Assembly: GCA_013396635.1 (NCBI GenBank)
Contig: WBMW01003919.1
Coordinates: 1,769,357-1,833,356, forward strand
From: Penelope pileata
Taxonomy: Eukaryota; Chordata; Aves; Galliformes; Cracidae
DNA: 64,000 bases
Reading direction: 5' to 3'
In this document: positions 1 to 13,208 of the stretch, in pieces
Position numbering within the stretch: the first letter of the stretch is position 1
How the letters are laid out: each line of letters begins with the position of its first letter
Translations under genes and position numbers: made by a program
The notes under the pieces: model-generated
The model's input: the letters and a program-made list of their open reading frames with translations, nothing else
Databases searched by the model: none
Told to the model about the DNA's origin: nothing

Positions 1-3000
1 AAGAGGCAGGGAGAGACCCGAAGGAGGCAGCTCCTCCACACCAAGGGAGCATGGAGAGGGCAGCAATTCTAGCTGCTGTTAGAAGAGAGGAGATGAAAAG
101 GGTGTCTGCTGGAGGAAGAAAACAGGTAATGTGAAATAAGGGGAAAAAGGCTATTTTCTTTGAATGAGAACAGATGTCATAAGATGAAGCAATGTGGAAA
201 AAGCTGTAGAGAGCGAAAGCGGGGAAGAAATTACTCAGAGTGAAGGAAGGGGAACGAGCAACAGAAAAAGGGAGAGAAGCAAACCATTTAAGAAAGGAGC
301 CAGGTTAGGGACACTGATGGCTAATCCATACATTGCAAGCACCTTTTTGTTAACTCTAGGCTACCTGAAGCCCTTAACAAAACGCACACAAGCGCAGGGT
401 CCTTCCCCTGCGTTTCCCTGCTGTCCCCAGTGCTATAGCACTCTGCGCAGGGCCTTGCCCACTGCCTCTTGTTTCAGTAGGAAGCCACGTGCTGGGCTCA
501 GCAGGTCAGGCTGAGTCTTGCTCTGCTCTGTAAGCAGCTAAACATGCCCAGCTTCTCACTGACATTTCCCATAGACCACACTGCTCTCAAGTTGTTTGCA
601 ACTTCAGTCGATGTAGAATGTAGCTGTAAAATATTAGCCATTTAGTTCTGATACCCTACAGTGTAATTCAAAGAGATGCAATTCATCTCCTGCAGCTGGT
701 CCTGTGAGGTTTTTCCAGCAAGTGGTTCATCAGCTTTGGTCCCATAGAACAAGTATTTCTATGTTAAAAATAAGCCAAATTATTGTTGTAGATTTGCTTC
801 CACTTTCCACACAGATAAATGTGACTCTTTTCTTTGTAAGAGACTGCAAAATAGAAATTCTGAACAATTCATCCCCTTCAAAAGGATGCTCTATTTCTCC
901 CTTCTGTCCTTCAGAACCAAGGTGATCTCTGCTTCTGAAGAAGGCTTGATGGTTCTCTGTGGGTCAATCCTTTCATTCCACTCCTTCCTTTCCCGTTACA
1001 AAAAATTTGAAACTTTCCAAAAATCAACAAGCAACCAAACTTGGGAAGCCTTAGATCTGGCCAACGGGGCACTCGGAATGATATGAGAACAACTTCCCAG
1101 ATAATACACTAAAAACAGGTGAAATTGTTCCTTCGCTGGAACGTGTCCTGATGCAACAGAGCAGTTCTGGGTATTTCTTGGAGCCTCACTGCCAAAAATA
1201 AATAAGACAGAGAATTCTTCGGTCATTTTGTCTATCACTTGCCAAAGAGCCATTTTCTGTGGAGTTTCATGATAATTCGTATTTTAAAAGACAAAACTTG
1301 TTTTAGGAGTAACTCCACATTAACAAGCCTCACAGGTAAGCATTCACTCCCTTGTGTTCATCAGGTATTTACATTTAACCAACACTGGAAGCTTTCCCTT
1401 CAGCAACATCTCTCCTCGTCCCCCTCCCTGAGCCGGGGAGACCTGCGCACAGAGACCCCGAGGGCAGGCCCATCCCGCCCGGCCCACCAGCACCCCGTCC
1501 CAGCAGATCTCATTAGCTGTTTCCTTTTAGTGACTTCTCGTAAGTCAGCTCTTCAAAACCTTTCTCTTCTATTCTCAGGCACCCAAGAAGTTAACCACAG
1601 TAATCTCAATGGCAAGGATGGAATTGTCACCTCCCTATCTACAGGTGTATTTTATCACATATATTGTATTTCTCATTTACATTTTCATTATCACACTGGC
1701 TCAGGCTCTCCCAGCTCCTTGGGCTGTCACTAGGAAATGTAAGCCCTCACCCTCATCAACACTGCAACAACTTCAACTGAAACTGACTTTATAGTGATGA
1801 GTGCAAGTATATAGACATAGGTAGAACTACATCTGCATGTCTGCATCAAGGAAGTATGATATTAAGATCTTTTATCTAACATCATGCTCTTTCTTGCTTT
1901 TGCCCTGTTGAAAGCTTGACAAACATCCTGAGAGATCTGAACGCAGAGAATAGGCATAGCGCTGGTTTAAAGAGGGAAATTTTCTTCTCCTTCAGCTGGT
2001 AGGTGCACAGAGCAAGAGACTGCGAGCAGATGACACGGGACGTGCACGGTGTCCTCCACAGCTCAGGGGGCACCTGACCAGCAGCAGAGACAGGGTACAT
2101 CTGTGCTTACAGCATCCCTGCTGAGCTTCTCTTCAGTGCTTGTTGAAACCAACCCTGGATAAACCCCTTCCACGCCAGACGGCTGCAGCAAGGCTGAAGG
2201 CAGCCTGCACTGCTTAGCAGGTGCAGAGCTTGCTCGTGCATTTGCTTAGGCTGTTTTGCTTGCAATTTGTTCAGAACTAGGGAAAGGAGAAATAGCACTG
2301 AGGTTTAGAATTTGCCTCTGGGGGTATTTTTATGGCTGCTTTAATAGCAGGGTATGAATTCTTGTGGCTGGGAGAAGCATCTGTGGTGACTGTACTACGA
2401 AGCAGGTCCAGGTTCTAATAATTCAGTTTAATTTTTTGTGCAAAAACACATCTCTATCTGCTCACAGGATAGGCACATTTTGTGTATCAAACCAAAAAAA
2501 TAGTTGCTCCACTTTACAAAGAAAAATAATTCTGAGGTACTTTCATGGGCATGCATATTTTATGGATTGTTGCTAATGAAAGATATCATGTTTCATTTCT
2601 CTTCTGTTTGCTCAGGAGCAGAAAACGGATTTTAATTAGAGTAGATCAATATTTTAACTGAATACACTTTGGAAGTTATTTGACAGGGCTTGGCTTATAT
2701 ATCTTTCCATATCCTAATTTTTACCTTTTGCTATTTTTATGATCTGAAGATTTCCACGCTGACACTGTGTGCAATTGTGCTGTCTCTCACTGCTGTAAGC
2801 TTTGCTGAACACAATTTACATTTCTGAGCAACAAACCAGAGTAATTTAAGCCCATTCACGTAAAAGCCATCTTGAACAGCTACATGCCTATGGACAAAAC
2901 TGTTTCATCACTGAGGAAAACAGATTTTCATCCCCATCTGACTACTGCTCTCCATCACAACGCCAGGCAGAGGGACTCAGTCCCACGTTGAAGACAGCAA

Positions 3001-4593
3001 GCCTAATTAGTGTGAAGGAAAACAACCCGCTCCAGTATTTCACTTTCCCAGATCTTTCCATTACATTGGGCATGGGCACATGAATCTGCCACGGCACAGC
3101 AGTGGTTCTGCTGGCAGTGTATCCCAGAGGCACACGGCGGGGCAGCACACCCCCGGGCAGCCAGCAGCGTGCCCCCAGCACAGGGGCAGCCGATGGGCCG
3201 AGCCCTGTGCCATGCCCAGGGGCAGCACGGCTTCCAGGGGCTGCTTTAGCTCCCTGTTACCTTACAGAACACATCAATATTCTTCAGACCCAACAATCCT
3301 TTTTTGCATAAGCAGAACAGATTAAATTGATTGCAGACAGGGCTGAAGCAGGAAGCAACTGCACGTTTTTTACCAGCTGCTTTCTTGCCCGTGGCCGTGA
3401 ACAGCCATGGGGCTCAAACTGAGGAACCTGCCCGGCCTTCCCCTGCCAGCAGCAGCCGCCCCACACCCTGTGCAAAGCCTGGGGCTGGTTTTGCTGGACA
3501 GGACTCATTTGGGAAGGCCCAGAGCCTAACCCCTTCCTGCAGCACTCCCAGCGCCGTCAGGCAGCAGCGATGCCTCCTGCAGCCTTAGGGCTGGCCAAGG
3601 CCCCCGCAGCCCCGAGGGAGCTGTCAGTGGTGACTTCAGAGAAACAAGCCTGTCTCTGAAGGCTGCCAGGTGACACTGCACACCGGGCTGGGAACAGGGC
3701 AGGGTTTTATAAACGTTTTGCTTATAATAAATTCACTTTTTGTTAAACAAAAAAAAAATTAAGATGTAAAATACAGCTAATGTGCCCAGTATTAACTATA
3801 AAACTGACAGGTATTAGATGGAATGGGTAATTTTACCAATACTGCAGAAGGGCATTAAATTATGTGCAAGAATGATTAGACGGCATCTTATTTTTATTAA
3901 AAATACATTAGCTATATTTTAGAAGCAAGGACCTGAAGAAAAAATAACTGCAGTTTACCCATGACATCCTTAAAATTAATCTCCATGCTGAACACTTGGC
4001 CACATCTCGCAGGAAACAGATCCTGCCTGTGGGAAACAAGCGCAAATATTTTGAAAACTTCTTGATGAGGAATAGCTGAAGGCCCACGTGCACAGCGCTC
4101 ACTGCAGGGCCCTGGGAGACAGCCGAGAGCTGCACCCGACCGTGTGAGCAGGAGCAGCTGATACAGGAACAGCCCCACGAGCTGGGATGGTCACAGAACT
4201 CCTGTGCAGTTCTGTGCGTTTCCACCAAAGCAGAAGCTAAGTATTAGCCTTTAAGCAACCCAACCTGGCAGACAAATCCACAGACCAGCAGAGCAGAGCG
4301 AGGAAACCACAGGGTTGTTCCTGGACAACGCCAGACAGCAGCTCAGGTGCCTTGTGCCTGCACATCTGTGAATCCCAGGAAAGGGTTCAGGAGAATCTGC
4401 TCAGAGAGCATCAATAAAAAATGGCAGTATGATACCTACCAAAGTATCAAATATTAAATGAGTTTAAACTTCAGCAGTCCTTTATTAATAAATGTTATTA
4501 TTGCCTGACTGGAGAGATTAATTCCCAAGCCAAAGGGTCTCTCCAGCTGATAAATCAATAGGAAGGAATCGATGTCCCCCCAGATCTACTCAT
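1..4593. other. Non-coding stretch, no gene recognised
   Basis: No recognisable exon, RNA gene or mobile element is visible on either strand. Open frames are short (the longest is about 164 codons at 1239-1733) and of low complexity or biased composition. The first 300 bases are purine-rich on the plus strand. GC-rich patches occur at about 1430-1510 and 3100-3640, without a clear CpG island because CpG is sparse. AT-rich sequence with short A runs lies at about 3715-3905. This looks like intergenic or intronic vertebrate DNA. Confidence 0.6.
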
Positions 4594-4673
4594 TCACAGA
4601 ATCACATAATTGTAGGGGTTGGAAGGGACCCCTAGAGATCATCAAGTCCAACTCCACTGCTAAAGCATGCATT
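4594..4673 (-). mobile_element. CR1 LINE 3'-end fragment (5'-truncated)
   Basis: Read on the minus strand, this segment is the last ~80 bases of a CR1 non-LTR retrotransposon. It contains the tail signature in which a 'TTGATGATCTC' block is followed by 'GGTCCCTTCCAACCCC' and a decayed octamer tail ending in ATTCTGTGA. The plus-strand view is the familiar 'TTGGAAGGGACC' followed by 'GATCATCAAGTCCAAC'. Only non-coding 3' UTR sequence remains. Severe 5' truncation is normal for CR1. The upper boundary, near 4673, is approximate. Confidence 0.85.
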
Positions 4674-5457
4674 TCCTGAACCCCCTTGGACTTTCAGCTC
4701 CCTTTTCTCAAACTGAGACAATCAGCCAGGTTTGTACAGGGGTGTTCTGCCACCTGAGCCTGCAGCACCACCAGCTGTGGAGAAAAACTGCATAACAACT
4801 TATGAGTGAACAAAATCCTGAGATTAAAACAAACAGAAAACCCAAGCAGAATTCTAATATTTCTTGGCTAATCCTTGCAGTGATCTATGCAAAATGTCAC
4901 GTAGAAATATCTTCCTTCGTCTCCACTGCTTTAAGTACTTCCAGTGATACGTGCAGAGCTAGAACAGGGTTAAACTCTAAAAAAGGAGGAGCAGGAATGG
5001 TCAGAGGCCACAGGTCCCTCTTCCTGGCACACAGCTAACACCAGGTAGGGTCATCTGAACAACATCCAATGTGGCTTTAAATGTTTTTCACTCTACTTAG
5101 CAGAAATAACACTGCTCTGACCATTCCCTGGGTGAGGGACAGCAGGGTGTCCTTCCATTTCACCCTGCAATGAGGGTCACCCCTCCTTCTTGCTTTCTTT
5201 GCATATTCTCCCCTTTCTGTACCATTTATAAGGGAAACAACTGGTTGAAATAGGTGGAAATCTACTGACAGTTTCCTGGCTGCTTTGTTGCTTTTCCATG
5301 GGGATGCTGCAGAAAACGTGCCTATGGGACAAGTGATTTCCTTTAAGCAGTTGCTCAAAGGTGGATTTGCAAATAAACGTCACTAAAATTGTTAGAAAAT
5401 CACTTCATTCTGATGATTTCTGAAAAATTCCCATTCAGACCATCACAAAACTTCAAA
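4674..5457. other. Non-coding stretch between repeats
   Basis: Nothing was recognised. The stretch holds short AT-rich frames only, with no repeat signature or splice-bounded coding segment visible. Confidence 0.5.
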
Positions 5458-5598
5458 TGGAGAGTAGCTCAGCTGGTAAGAGGGTCTCAGTACTTTCTGT
5501 GCTGAAGCACTGCGCGCAGATGTGCTGGAGGGATTGGGCTGGAACTTGATGGTCCCTGAGGTCCCCTCCAACCCAAGCCATTCTATGATGCTATGACT
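5458..5598 (+). mobile_element. Possible tRNA-headed SINE with a CR1-type 3' tail
   Basis: The 5' part carries a perfect Pol III A-box match, TAGCTCAGCTGG, at 5465-5476. It sits where a tRNA D-arm would be, after a 7-base acceptor-like segment. It is followed by a segment that can fold as a 5-bp anticodon stem with a 7-base loop (CAGTA / CTTTCTG / TGCTG). A B-box (GGTTCGANTCC) is not evident. The 3' part, from about 5541, is a clear CR1 tail: a 'GATGGTCCCTGAGGTCCCCT' block, then CCAACCCAAGCC, then ATTCTATGATGCTATGA. SINEs mobilised by CR1 through a shared tail are known in birds (a tRNA head plus CR1 tail in songbirds). Whether this is such a family, or a CR1 fragment that landed beside a chance A-box, cannot be settled from one copy. 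The CR1 tail is secure (about 0.9); the composite interpretation is not. Confidence 0.45.
5465..5476 (+). promoter_or_regulatory. Pol III A-box-like motif in the putative SINE head
   Basis: TAGCTCAGCTGG matches the tRNA A-box consensus TRGCNNARYNGG at every position. A convincing B-box downstream was not found, so present-day transcription is doubtful. Confidence 0.45.
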
Positions 5599-8500
5599 GC
5601 CTCCAGCAGAAGGGACCTGGCTGCCCCCCAGCCTGGGAACCAGGCAGGTTGGGCACCTTCAGTTCTGTTTGCTGCCTGCACAGAAGGTGAGAATCAACTC
5701 TGTCTCAGGGTGAAGTTGTTTCCTGGCTTAAGAAAACTTTTTCTACACGAGTTATATGACCAACATAGTCAAACTGGTTTAAATTTTACCTCTCTGATAC
5801 ACGTAAAACCACCGGGCAGGGTCTAGGAAAAAGAAAACAATTTAACAAAAACAATGTGACAACCATACACAAATTTGTCATTTCTTAATTTTAACGAGAC
5901 ATTGGAGGAGTTCTGCAGAAGTGCTGTGGGGCCCCCTTTCCCAGTGACTGTAGGGTTTTTCCAGGTGTATTTTCCAGGTCTTTTTTTGCTGAACTGCCTC
6001 CTTCCCTTACCCCAAGGGGCAGGAGAGGAAGTCAGAGCTCGCTGTCCCCTGCACAACCTGAGGCTCAGGACAGCGTGTGCAGGGACGCATGCAGGCAGGC
6101 ATGCACCCATGCAAGCACCCATGCATCCAGCAAGACAGCGATGCAGCAGTCATCCTAGCCACTCTGGTAAGGGCTAAGGAGGAATTTGCATGCAATCCTT
6201 CAAGTCTGCTAACAAGCAATATAAGGGGCTCCCAGCCTCCTGCTTCATCTCCATAGTTTAGCTCTGACAGCTGTAGAAATAAAACTTGGTTAGTAGGAGC
6301 AAAGAGTTCTCAGGTAGCCTGGGCGCCTGTGTAAGCGGTGCTCTCCACGGTCACTCCACGTGTAACACGGTCATTTTGTACCATCCTGATCTCCTGTGGG
6401 AAAATTTTGTTATCAAATGTGGGTGAAAGTAACAAAATTGATTTCAAAGATATGCATGTGCTTTCATGTGCTATCAGTTTCTTTTTACTGGAGATTTTGG
6501 CACACAATGTGATCAGCAGTAACCTTCAAAAGGAGCACGAGCTCTTGTCAGAACACTGCTACCTCCAGCCCGGGCAGCTCCTGCCCTGGGTCACTCTGGC
6601 ACCCTGGTAGAATCGGGAACCATTTGTTTGCAGGTACCACATCCCCACGCTGCCCAGGCCTTCCAGGCACACTCAGCATGCCCCTGGCTGTGTGGGACCT
6701 CTGCTGCTGCCGGCCTGGAGGGACCAGGGAGCCCAGCTGCCCTCATCCTGCTCACTAGCCAATGCACGGTCCCACTGCTGTGCGCTGCTGTGACCCAACC
6801 GGCACCGGGAGCGGGCAGGCACCGGAACAGCGTGACCCTGCGCTGTGCATTTCACTGTAGTGAGGTTACAAGAACAGCGTGTGAGAGCTGCCTGGGCTCA
6901 TGCTGCACCAGCCACCACTTCTCTCTGGGTTGACAGAGCGCAAGACCTCATTGCCCTGCTATATCTCGCAGCAGCACATCTCTGCAAGCCCCCCGAGCAA
7001 GCTGTGACCGACTCTGAGCCTCCACCTGCAATATTCAGGTTGAAAAATTCCACCATGCATTATTAAAAGCCATTTAAACAATCCTCTGCTCAATGCTTTT
7101 CCACAAATCTAAACCAACGTGTTCAGAGGTGAGCATGCATTTTCCTTCTGGCCTGAGAACACGGCCCACACCCATCGCGCATGGCAGCAGCGTTGCGCTG
7201 CAGGAGGGGCTGCTGCTCACCCAGGGTTCGCTGTTGGAAACACAGCTTGCTCTTGACAGAGGCATAACTGGGTTAAATTTGGGAAGTCTTCGGGAGCAGG
7301 TGTTAAACTGGTACAGGAACAGAGGGAGTTTAGTATCTGGCCACAGACAAAACTGCCAGAAGCAAGTGTCAGAGCATCTCCCAGCGGCATTGCCCACGCC
7401 ATGGAAGACGCCCATGCAGGTCAGGTTCCACACGGCAGAGTCCTGCTGCTCGGCCTCGCTCCCTGCAGCTCAGCTGCTCTCAGCCTGGGGGAAGAGGAGG
7501 AGGTCAGGAGAAGAGCAAGACCCACAGGAGAAGCCCCAGCAGGAGCTCCAGCTGGCTGCTGTGGTGGGAGAACAACGCTGATGCAGAAGATTGTACTGTG
7601 AGATGATCAATAACAGAAATGGATGCGGAATGCCTGAGTACTCACACAGGAATATCACTCAGATTAATGATTAAAGCTAACCCCATGCTTTCCCCTTTTG
7701 AACTGAAACTTCAGGACTGCTTCCAAGAGAAGCTGATCTCAAGACCAAAGAGCCCACAACAAACCATGGACTTAAATCATAGACATTGAGCACAAATACA
7801 TACCAGGGAGAGCAGTATGCATTAAGAGCTTTACCCAGAGCATATATAAACCATTAGTGAGACTCAATATTCTGTACTCTACCACACACATCCATCACAA
7901 GACTTTCTGACCCTCTTGATCCACCAAGACAGCACAATAAATAAAGGGAATGTGCAGATTGCTTAAAGGGCTCCTGAACCTCTGCAGAACAAGAGGGGCT
8001 GAACCACGAAACCCGGCGCTGGTCAGGAAATCCCAGGTTGCTGGGTATCCCAAGGACAGCAAGGAAAAGTTTCCCACCTTGAGTCTAACGAGCACAGCTC
8101 TGGATTTGCATGCTGACATAGCTGGGGAACAGAAGGGTAAGCGGAGCCATTACACAAGGCGTAATTACAGTGCCCTGACTCACTAAGGGTGAAATGGATG
8201 AATAACAACACGAGCTAGAGGGCATGGAAAGGTCCCGACGTAAACAGTGGGCTTGAAAATACAAAGATGGATCAGAGTTGATTAAAAAATAGCAAGAATA
8301 CAATAGATGTGCTGCAAAAAAAAGGAAAAAATAATCAGTTTCTCTGTATTAGGAACTCTTGGGGCTTATCAAGACTTCAGACTGAACAATACCTTCCGGG
8401 TATAAACAACACCTTCTCCTTGCAGAGACGGGAAAAGAGCTCCTACAGAGAGGAAAGCTCTGTATAACAATACATTTTTCTTCATTGGATGAAAAACTTC

Positions 8501-11500
8501 ATAAAGCCAAGTTTCAATGATTGAATTGAAAATTAATTCTCTTCCTGATTATTTAAATTAGAAGTATGTTTTTGATTCATATTCTGTATTTAACAGTGAA
8601 TTACTCTTTTTTCAGAGCTGTGCTTTCCAATAAGCTCAGCAGCCAGCTCTGTCTGCTCAGACAGAGCCGCCCCAACATAGCCTCCCTTTTTTGCTATGAA
8701 AAAACCACATCATGAAACAAAAATGCACTTGTTTCATCAACACAACAGAATTGGAGGAGAAACAACAGTCCTCCAGCTCTGCCAGGTCCGCTCCCGTGGA
8801 GCATGCATTCGGCTTCATAAGGACCACAGAGCATCACTTGGTACTGCAGTGACATTGAAACGATGCCATTTGAAATTCCCAACAGAAGAGAAAAAAGGAA
8901 GAGTATTGACATGCTAACCTATTCATGTAGTTGGATAATTTTCATCCAGCTTCTTGAGCAAATGTATTTCCTGTGATACATGTATTTCGCAGTCCGTGGA
9001 ACCCAGCAGCACTTTCCATTTCACTCTGTTAACACAAAACTGGATGTATTGCATCACTTCAACTCAACTTCAAACATCTCCGCACAGAGAGCTCAGTCTG
9101 ACATACTATCACATTCCACAAGGAATTCCATTTCTGGGGGCTACGAAAGGCTGTTCCCCTCAGCAGACACACTGTGGATGGTACATAGCTTGCAGGCTCT
9201 CACAGGTGTCCCCAGTCCCACAGCAGAGCCCAGGAGCCCCTCCTGCAGCGGGTGCGGGGCACACACTGGGTGCTGCAGGGAAGCAGCGTGCGGAGCTGCA
9301 AATGGGCACTGCTGGGCACAGCCCGAGGAGCTGGGCAGCGAGGGGTGCCGTGCCCAAACCACCACCCGTTTGTACATTGTTATGGTTTCCGTTTTGGACA
9401 AATCCTTTAGCTACCACCAACAACCCAGGCTTCAGCCTGCACAGTATTTTCTCAACCATCAGTAATCAACTTCACAGATGAGGAGATCCTCTCATCTGTC
9501 TCAAACACAATTTTATTGCCATGGAGATCCTGAGAAGCCTCAGCGTGAAGGATTAATCCCAGGACACACACACATCTGCAGTCAGCCCCTCTCCAAGGCT
9601 GTAAGTGGCACATCTAAGCCATGGCTGCAGCTGAACTGCAGGACACAGAGGTCCTTTGCAGGACTAACAGCAGAGCACAGGTATTCAGAAGGCAGAACAC
9701 CTAGTGCTCCAACTGCCACGGAACCTAAAAGCCAGCCTGCTTAATAGCACTGATGGCTTCTTTCAGTCACGAGCACCAGCAGCGCCAGCAATGCTATATG
9801 TTATTGCAATAATGCACTAGAACCGAGCAGTGCCATTTCACAGCACCAACTGCTTATGAGCACTTCCAGCCCTGCCGCAGAGACCAACCACATCTGTCAC
9901 TCTCCAGCCCAGCAAGAAGGAGCGCAGGGGACTTGTAAAGCGTCATCAGCAAGACAGGAACAATGCTGATGCACGCAGACTGCACTCCCAGTCCCACCAG
10001 CAGTCACAACCTTGTGCTGGGGTTCCGTGCTGCACATCGCCAACAGGAGGAGCTGATGGCAAGCAGACACCACACGCTCCTGCCACGGCAGCTCCCACAG
10101 ACAAGCACTCAGCTGGGAGCAGAGGAGCGCTCCTGGCGTGCTGTGCCCAAGCCATGGCCGAGCCATGGCTGAGCAGCCCTGCTTGCAGGTGCGTGGGCCA
10201 GAGCTGTCCCTTGGTCAGGAGATGTGCTCGGTCACAGGGAGCTGGGAACTGAGCTGAGGTGACCCTGCGACACTGCAGTCCTGGGCAGGGGAAGGAAGTC
10301 AGCTGTTGAAGACCATCCCTGGTAGTTCTGTTCTTACTGCTTGTGGATAGAGCTGAACAGAAAACACAAACTTTCAACATGTTCCCTGAGGAATTACCTT
10401 CCTGCTGACTGCAACAAAGTGCCCGGGCACTCTGAAGGCTGGGGATGTGACAGGCAGCAGCAGAGGGGCAGCCCTGGGGCACAAACACCATTTGGGCAGA
10501 AGACTATTTCCTACTGATGGGTGAAGAGCACAGCAGAAGATTCCTGCCCCAGCTACCCACAGCATTCATCTGATAGCTTAAACGTGACTGTGCTCCTGCT
10601 GAAGTTTAGATCTGTAACCACAGCTTGGAAAAAAGTGTGGGGGGTTCCTGCAGGTGTGCTGGCACAGGGCAGAGGTGGGGAACAAGGGAGCAAGGCCCAG
10701 CCTGGGAAACAGAGCCTGGGCAGCACCACGGCACGACTGGTGCCGGAGCAGCGAGGGGAGAGGAAGCAGCAAGAACACCAACTCCGAGAGTGCTGCTCCT
10801 CAGGAGAAAGAGCAGAAGCTCGTTGGAGGGCACTTAATAAATGAAGCAGTCATGAGAGAGTTCTGAATTATAACTGAAGCAACTGAATGTAAAAAATTTC
10901 TTTTAGGAACAGGTTATTCATCAAAACCCTCTGATGAGTCAAGACAATGCATTACAAATGGACTTATTCTCTGAGAAGAATTATTGCTGCCAATGGTATT
11001 TTTTTTCCTCATTGAAAAGCAAATCAGACACTCCAGCTCCCTGATTTATTGCTGCACTGATTTCCACGAGCACTGCTTCGCTCCAGTTTCCACTTTGGAA
11101 AAGGCTTTTGGAAGAACAATAACCAAGGAATATATAATATAGGGGAATCAAGCAATCAAACAGTAATTAGTTCAGTGCCTAATCCAAGGACACACCACCC
11201 TTGGGTTACTACAGGAAAAATGTTTTATTTGTGTATTCAGGCAGGGTTTAAACCCACCCTGTTCCCCCCTGAGAGGGGATCTTTTGGAGCCCCTACACTC
11301 AGTGCTGTCTGCACGCAGTCTTTAAGAAGAGAGCTAAGCAGACACGAGGAAGATGAAGGTGAACACAGTGGTGTGGGCTGAACCCTTGGGTGCACAGGCA
11401 GCTCGAGCAGAGCTCGCAGTGTGGGAGCACCCTGCTCCTGCCAGCACTGCTCCCCAGCACGGGCACCGGGGCAGCCAGGCAGCGCAGAGCCGGGGCCTCG

Positions 11501-13208
11501 GCAGAGGAGGCAGGGAAGGCTCCGACAGGTTCGAGCTCAGCCACTGCCAAAGTTGGGCCCAGCTGGCAGTGCTGGTAGCCTTGGAAGTTTGTGCCTGTGC
11601 CTGACACCACTAACCACGGGAAGGATAATGCCATATGCAGAAGGACAGCGGGGCTCACCGTGCTGTAAGACACCATTTCTCAGCATTCAACCCACGCAGG
11701 ATGTAGATGCACCCAACCACACACCTGATGAGTCGCCGTGCAGCCAAAGTACATAAATAACTTCATCGTGCTCAAGTTAACTCACAATTCAATTGATCTG
11801 CCTGAGAAGCTCTGTTTCTGAAACATTCATGAGTGGAAGGGAATGGCCAGGAAGTTTAGGGCTTCCAGGCTGGATCTGCCTTTGATCGACCACCCTAAAA
11901 ACATTGGCACGTCCGGAGCTGTGGCCTGCACTGTGGTCAGGGCGATGTGAGGCTGTAACAAACACTGGCTGGCAGCGCCTGAGGACTTGTGCAGCCAGAA
12001 AACAAATAAACAGATGAGAACATGACCACTGCCAGAAAGGAGCTTATTAAATTTTCATGCCGACTGATTACTTGCATTTAGTAACACAGACATGCATCCA
12101 GGACTCGGAGTTACAGTGCCTGTGAGTGGTGGGGAACAGCCAGCAACACAAGCAAGATCCGGGAGCCAGCCACTTCGAGCAAATGGTGCTCACGTGTACA
12201 CTTATCAGCTCTTACCAGTGACTTGATTTTAAAGCAGTCATGAAAACATTTTAATATATGTTAGGGTAATTTGATTTCTTGAATTCTGTTTTAATGGAGT
12301 CACATATTAAACCACAAATGAGTGAGAAACAAAGATAGGAACGCATTGCAATGAACAGTTAAACAAAAACTGCAACATACATCACCAGGATTACATTAGA
12401 GTGTCATGTCTGAAATGGAAATGCTGAGCAGCTCCGATCTGTTCTGTATGAGCAGAGCCCTGTCGCAGAGCAAGATGCACAGTGACAGATACCGATGGAC
12501 ACGCTGTCACAGTTCGGCTCATCCCAGGAGCACCCCACACACAGAGCTGCTCGTGTGCATCAGCCCTTCGGCTCTCTTGGACTCTGGGCACTGACATCCA
12601 GGTACCATGGGACTACCAGCAAAGGGAAGAGGTAACCGAGATCTGAGTGCTGATGGTGATCGATCCGGCTCTGACCTGCCCCACTTCTTTTTGTTGTAGG
12701 TAGAAAGAAACGTGTAGTTGGAACACTGTAATCAGAGGGAGCGAAGATTAAAGGAGGAAAGTTTCCTATTCTGAATGCTTTCTATTTCCTCTTGCAATTT
12801 CAATTCCCCTTTTAATCATCTGCAAGAAATGTAATAAAGCTTTGGCCTAATCCCAGAGTAATGGGAAAATGGCGAATTAGAGCTGTGCATGCACAGAGCC
12901 ACACAAAGGGAGGCTGCAGCTGGAGCCAGCACCCACTGCCAGCCCCGCTCCTGGGGCCGCCCACCCTCCTGCCCCGGGGCACAGGGACAGGGCACGCTGC
13001 CCCTGCTGGTCCCTGCTGCCCTCAGGGATCTGGCACCTTCACCCATCCCTCCTGTCAACAGTGCAGAAAAGCCCCCTAGAACTGCTGCTAGCCCCAGGAG
13101 GGTGCTGAGCCACAGCCCCTGCAGATGGGATCGGTGCTGCGGGAAGGGCTGCGGCCCCACGGCTGCACCGCCCGCTGCCACGCTGCTGTCTTGAGCTGCA
13201 TGGACATA
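5599..13208. other. Non-coding stretch, no gene recognised
   Basis: No coding exon or known repeat was recognised. Open frames such as those at 7093-7581, 8954-9481 and 9946-10491 (minus) reach 160-180 codons but are rich in Ser, Cys, His and Pro, have no domain motifs and overlap frames on the other strand. I treat them as chance frames in GC-richer patches. A cluster of GCATGC/CATGCA words lies at 6087-6193. The GC-rich patches at about 11350-11600 and 12890-13190 have only modest CpG content. Confidence 0.55.

Noticed and set aside
5458..5530. Functional tRNA gene
   Set aside because: The B-box and T-arm are not evident, the acceptor does not close, and the D-stem is mismatched. It is at best a tRNA-derived head.
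8954..9481. 175-codon plus-strand frame with overlapping 161-codon neighbour
   Set aside because: Two frames on the same strand are open over the same DNA, which indicates low stop density rather than coding. No motif was recognised.
9946..10491. 181-codon Cys/Ser/His-rich minus-strand frame
   Set aside because: The cysteines do not form a recognisable spacing pattern, and an overlapping frame on the same strand looks equally plausible. I treat it as chance.
12890..13190. Possible CpG-island promoter
   Set aside because: It is GC-rich but CpG-dense only over the last ~70 bases. No first exon or core promoter element is visible.
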